Positions 14,364 through 15,644 of a stretch of DNA of 15,644 nucleotides are shown in pieces. The translations under genes were made by a program, and so were the position numbers. Under the pieces are notes generated by a model. That model saw nothing but the letters and a program-made list of their open reading frames with translations. It ran no database searches and had not been told where the DNA came from. The DNA comes from Promethearchaeota archaeon (GTDB lineage Archaea > Asgardarchaeota > Lokiarchaeia > Sigynarchaeales > SOKP01), in contig JAHLWJ010000083.1 of assembly GCA_019057975.1 (NCBI GenBank), positions 1-15,644 of the forward strand, read 5' to 3'. Position 1 is the stretch's first letter, and each line of letters opens with the position of its first letter.

Positions 14364-15644
14364 TTAGAACATTTTTTCCAGCAATTTTTTTAATTTAGCA
14401 GGTGGGAATTTTGGCACTCTGTTAAATGTTAATAATCCATTTACTTCTTGAAACTGGTCATAGAGTTCAGTATAACAAAATCCTTGAATCCAACTTTTTC
14501 TTTTCTCAAATTCTTTAAATAAATTTATAACTTTATTGAATAGTTCTTCCCCATTCTTTAATAAATCTCCATATCCCCATTTGTTTCCGATTTTTTCATC
14601 AAGCTCATATCCAAATCCACCTATTTCGCTGTAAATTATTGGTTCCTCTTTATATTTAAATGGTTTTAAATAAACTTTAGGGAATGCTCGTTTATGATTT
14701 TTTATTTCATCTTCAAAAAGTTTCGGTAATTGCTTGATATCAGAATAGAAATGGCGTGAGCAAATATCTGTTTCTGTATGCCACCATCCATCATCATCGA
14801 TGACTAATCTCGTAGGATCAATGGATTTTATTAAGTAATAGAGAGAAAGTGTGTAAAATGCTCTTTTAGAATCTCTCCTTGATCGGGATCGAACGCCCCA
14901 GGACTCATTTATAGGCACCCAAATAATTATTGAGGGATGATTATAATCACGTTCAATTTCAGTGATAAATTCATTTAAAAGCCTTACTTGTGAATCTATA
15001 GTAAATACAAATGAATTCCCAATCTCACCCCATACTAAAACACCCATTCTATCACACCAGTATAAAAATCGAGGATCGAATGCTTTCTGATGCGTTCTTA
15101 ACCCATTAAACCCAAAATCCTTTATAAATTGTATATCTTTTATTATATCTTCTTCTGAGGGTGCGGTGTATAATCCTCCAGGCCAATAACCTTGTACTAA
15201 GAATAATTTTTGATAAATTAGGTTATTATTAAGTAAAATTTGTTTATTATAAGATGATTTTAAATCCGATATTGAGATTTTCCTCATACCAAAATAACTT
15301 CTAACTGTATCATAGATTATTCCTGTTTTTTTATTATGAATCGAAAGGTGAAGATCATATAAATTCGGGTTATCAACATCCCAGAGGTATAACATCTTCT
15401 CAGGGATTTTAATTTTAAATTTGAAGCGATCAGCAGTTTTTGGGAACAATCTTCCATCAAGTTGAGTAATAGTTCCTCGTTCAAATTTACTTAAAAAATC
15501 TAGACTAATTTCCTCTTTGGCAATATTCTGTTCATTAAATGATGTCTCTATGAGTAAGAATATATCTGAAAATTCGGTTCCATGAATATTGAATTCAACC
15601 ATTAATTCAGATTTATCTATATCAGGAATGAATTTCAACTTTTT
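14364..15644 (-). CDS. Glycoside hydrolase family 2 enzyme, 5' end outside window
   Basis: The frame is open to the right edge, so the N-terminal sugar-binding domain is missing. The first start-like codon, TTG 15638, is internal and should not be taken as the start. Numbering from it, residues to about 120 form the immunoglobulin-like domain ending FGMRKI (116-121). The TIM barrel follows, with GLRTHQKAFDP (179-189), the acid/base NE pair N244-E245 in WVPINESWG (240-248), and the likely nucleophile E338 in YSEIGGFG (336-343). FCYTELYDQ (387-395) and NGLLTFNR (400-407) are late barrel features of the family. Relatives are beta-galactosidases, beta-glucuronidases and beta-mannosidases; the specificity is not clear. 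Whether a signal peptide exists cannot be seen. The nested inverted repeat downstream may end the transcript. Confidence 0.9.
   Translation of the reverse strand, partial: KKLKFIPDIDKSELMVEFNIHGTEFSDIFLLIETSFNEQNIAKEEISLDFLSKFERGTITQLDGRLFPKTADRFKFKIKIPEKMLYLWDVDNPNLYDLHLSIHNKKTGIIYDTVRSYFGMRKISISDLKSSYNKQILLNNNLIYQKLFLVQGYWPGGLYTAPSEEDIIKDIQFIKDFGFNGLRTHQKAFDPRFLYWCDRMGVLVWGEIGNSFVFTIDSQVRLLNEFITEIERDYNHPSIIIWVPINESWGVRSRSRRDSKRAFYTLSLYYLIKSIDPTRLVIDDDGWWHTETDICSRHFYSDIKQLPKLFEDEIKNHKRAFPKVYLKPFKYKEEPIIYSEIGGFGYELDEKIGNKWGYGDLLKNGEELFNKVINLFKEFEKRKSWIQGFCYTELYDQFQEVNGLLTFNRVPKFPPAKLKKLLEKMF

Overview
The window is AT-rich and gene-dense, and it comes from a prokaryotic chromosome. I read it as archaeal, most likely an Asgard (Lokiarchaeia-like) anaerobe. 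The reasons are a tungsten-type aldehyde:ferredoxin oxidoreductase, an MglA-type small GTPase, a MetV-MetF methylenetetrahydrofolate reductase pair, iron-sulfur L-serine dehydratase, T-run terminators, and TATA-like boxes about 30 bases ahead of start codons that lack Shine-Dalgarno sites. A few genes do carry good Shine-Dalgarno sites. The lineage is an inference: there is no rRNA, ribosomal protein or other marker gene here.

Layout. 1-304 (minus): start of a multi-pass membrane protein cut by the left edge. 495-2300: a divergent pair, a hypothetical protein with a possible nucleic-acid-binding layout (minus) and a CoiA-like nuclease (plus), sharing a 60-base gap with one TATA-like box exactly in its middle. 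2466-4385 (plus): aldehyde:ferredoxin oxidoreductase. 4441-8144 (minus): MglA-type GTPase, a small helical protein, fused L-serine ammonia-lyase, and an ornithine cyclodeaminase/alanine dehydrogenase family enzyme. The last two are 3 bases apart and form an operon. 8145-8546: no intact gene, but a likely decayed reading frame. 8547-9747: two small divergent helical genes around a 598-base non-coding region with a recurring TGATCANNATA motif. 10080-11057 (plus): HSL-family esterase, followed by a possible gene fragment. 11458-13058 (plus): the metV-metF operon. 13176-14243 (minus): radical SAM protein with a SPASM-like tail. 14364-15644 (minus): glycoside hydrolase family 2 enzyme cut by the right edge, separated from the radical SAM gene by a nested inverted repeat.

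Metabolically the recognised genes suit a fermenting or acetogenic anaerobe. Serine is deaminated to pyruvate, aldehydes and acids are interconverted with ferredoxin, and C1 units pass through tetrahydrofolate at the methylene-to-methyl step. Glycosides are trimmed by GH2 and esters hydrolysed by the HSL enzyme. The least explained parts are the CoiA-like divergent pair, the motif-rich 598-base region with its two small genes, and the GTPase with its helical neighbour.
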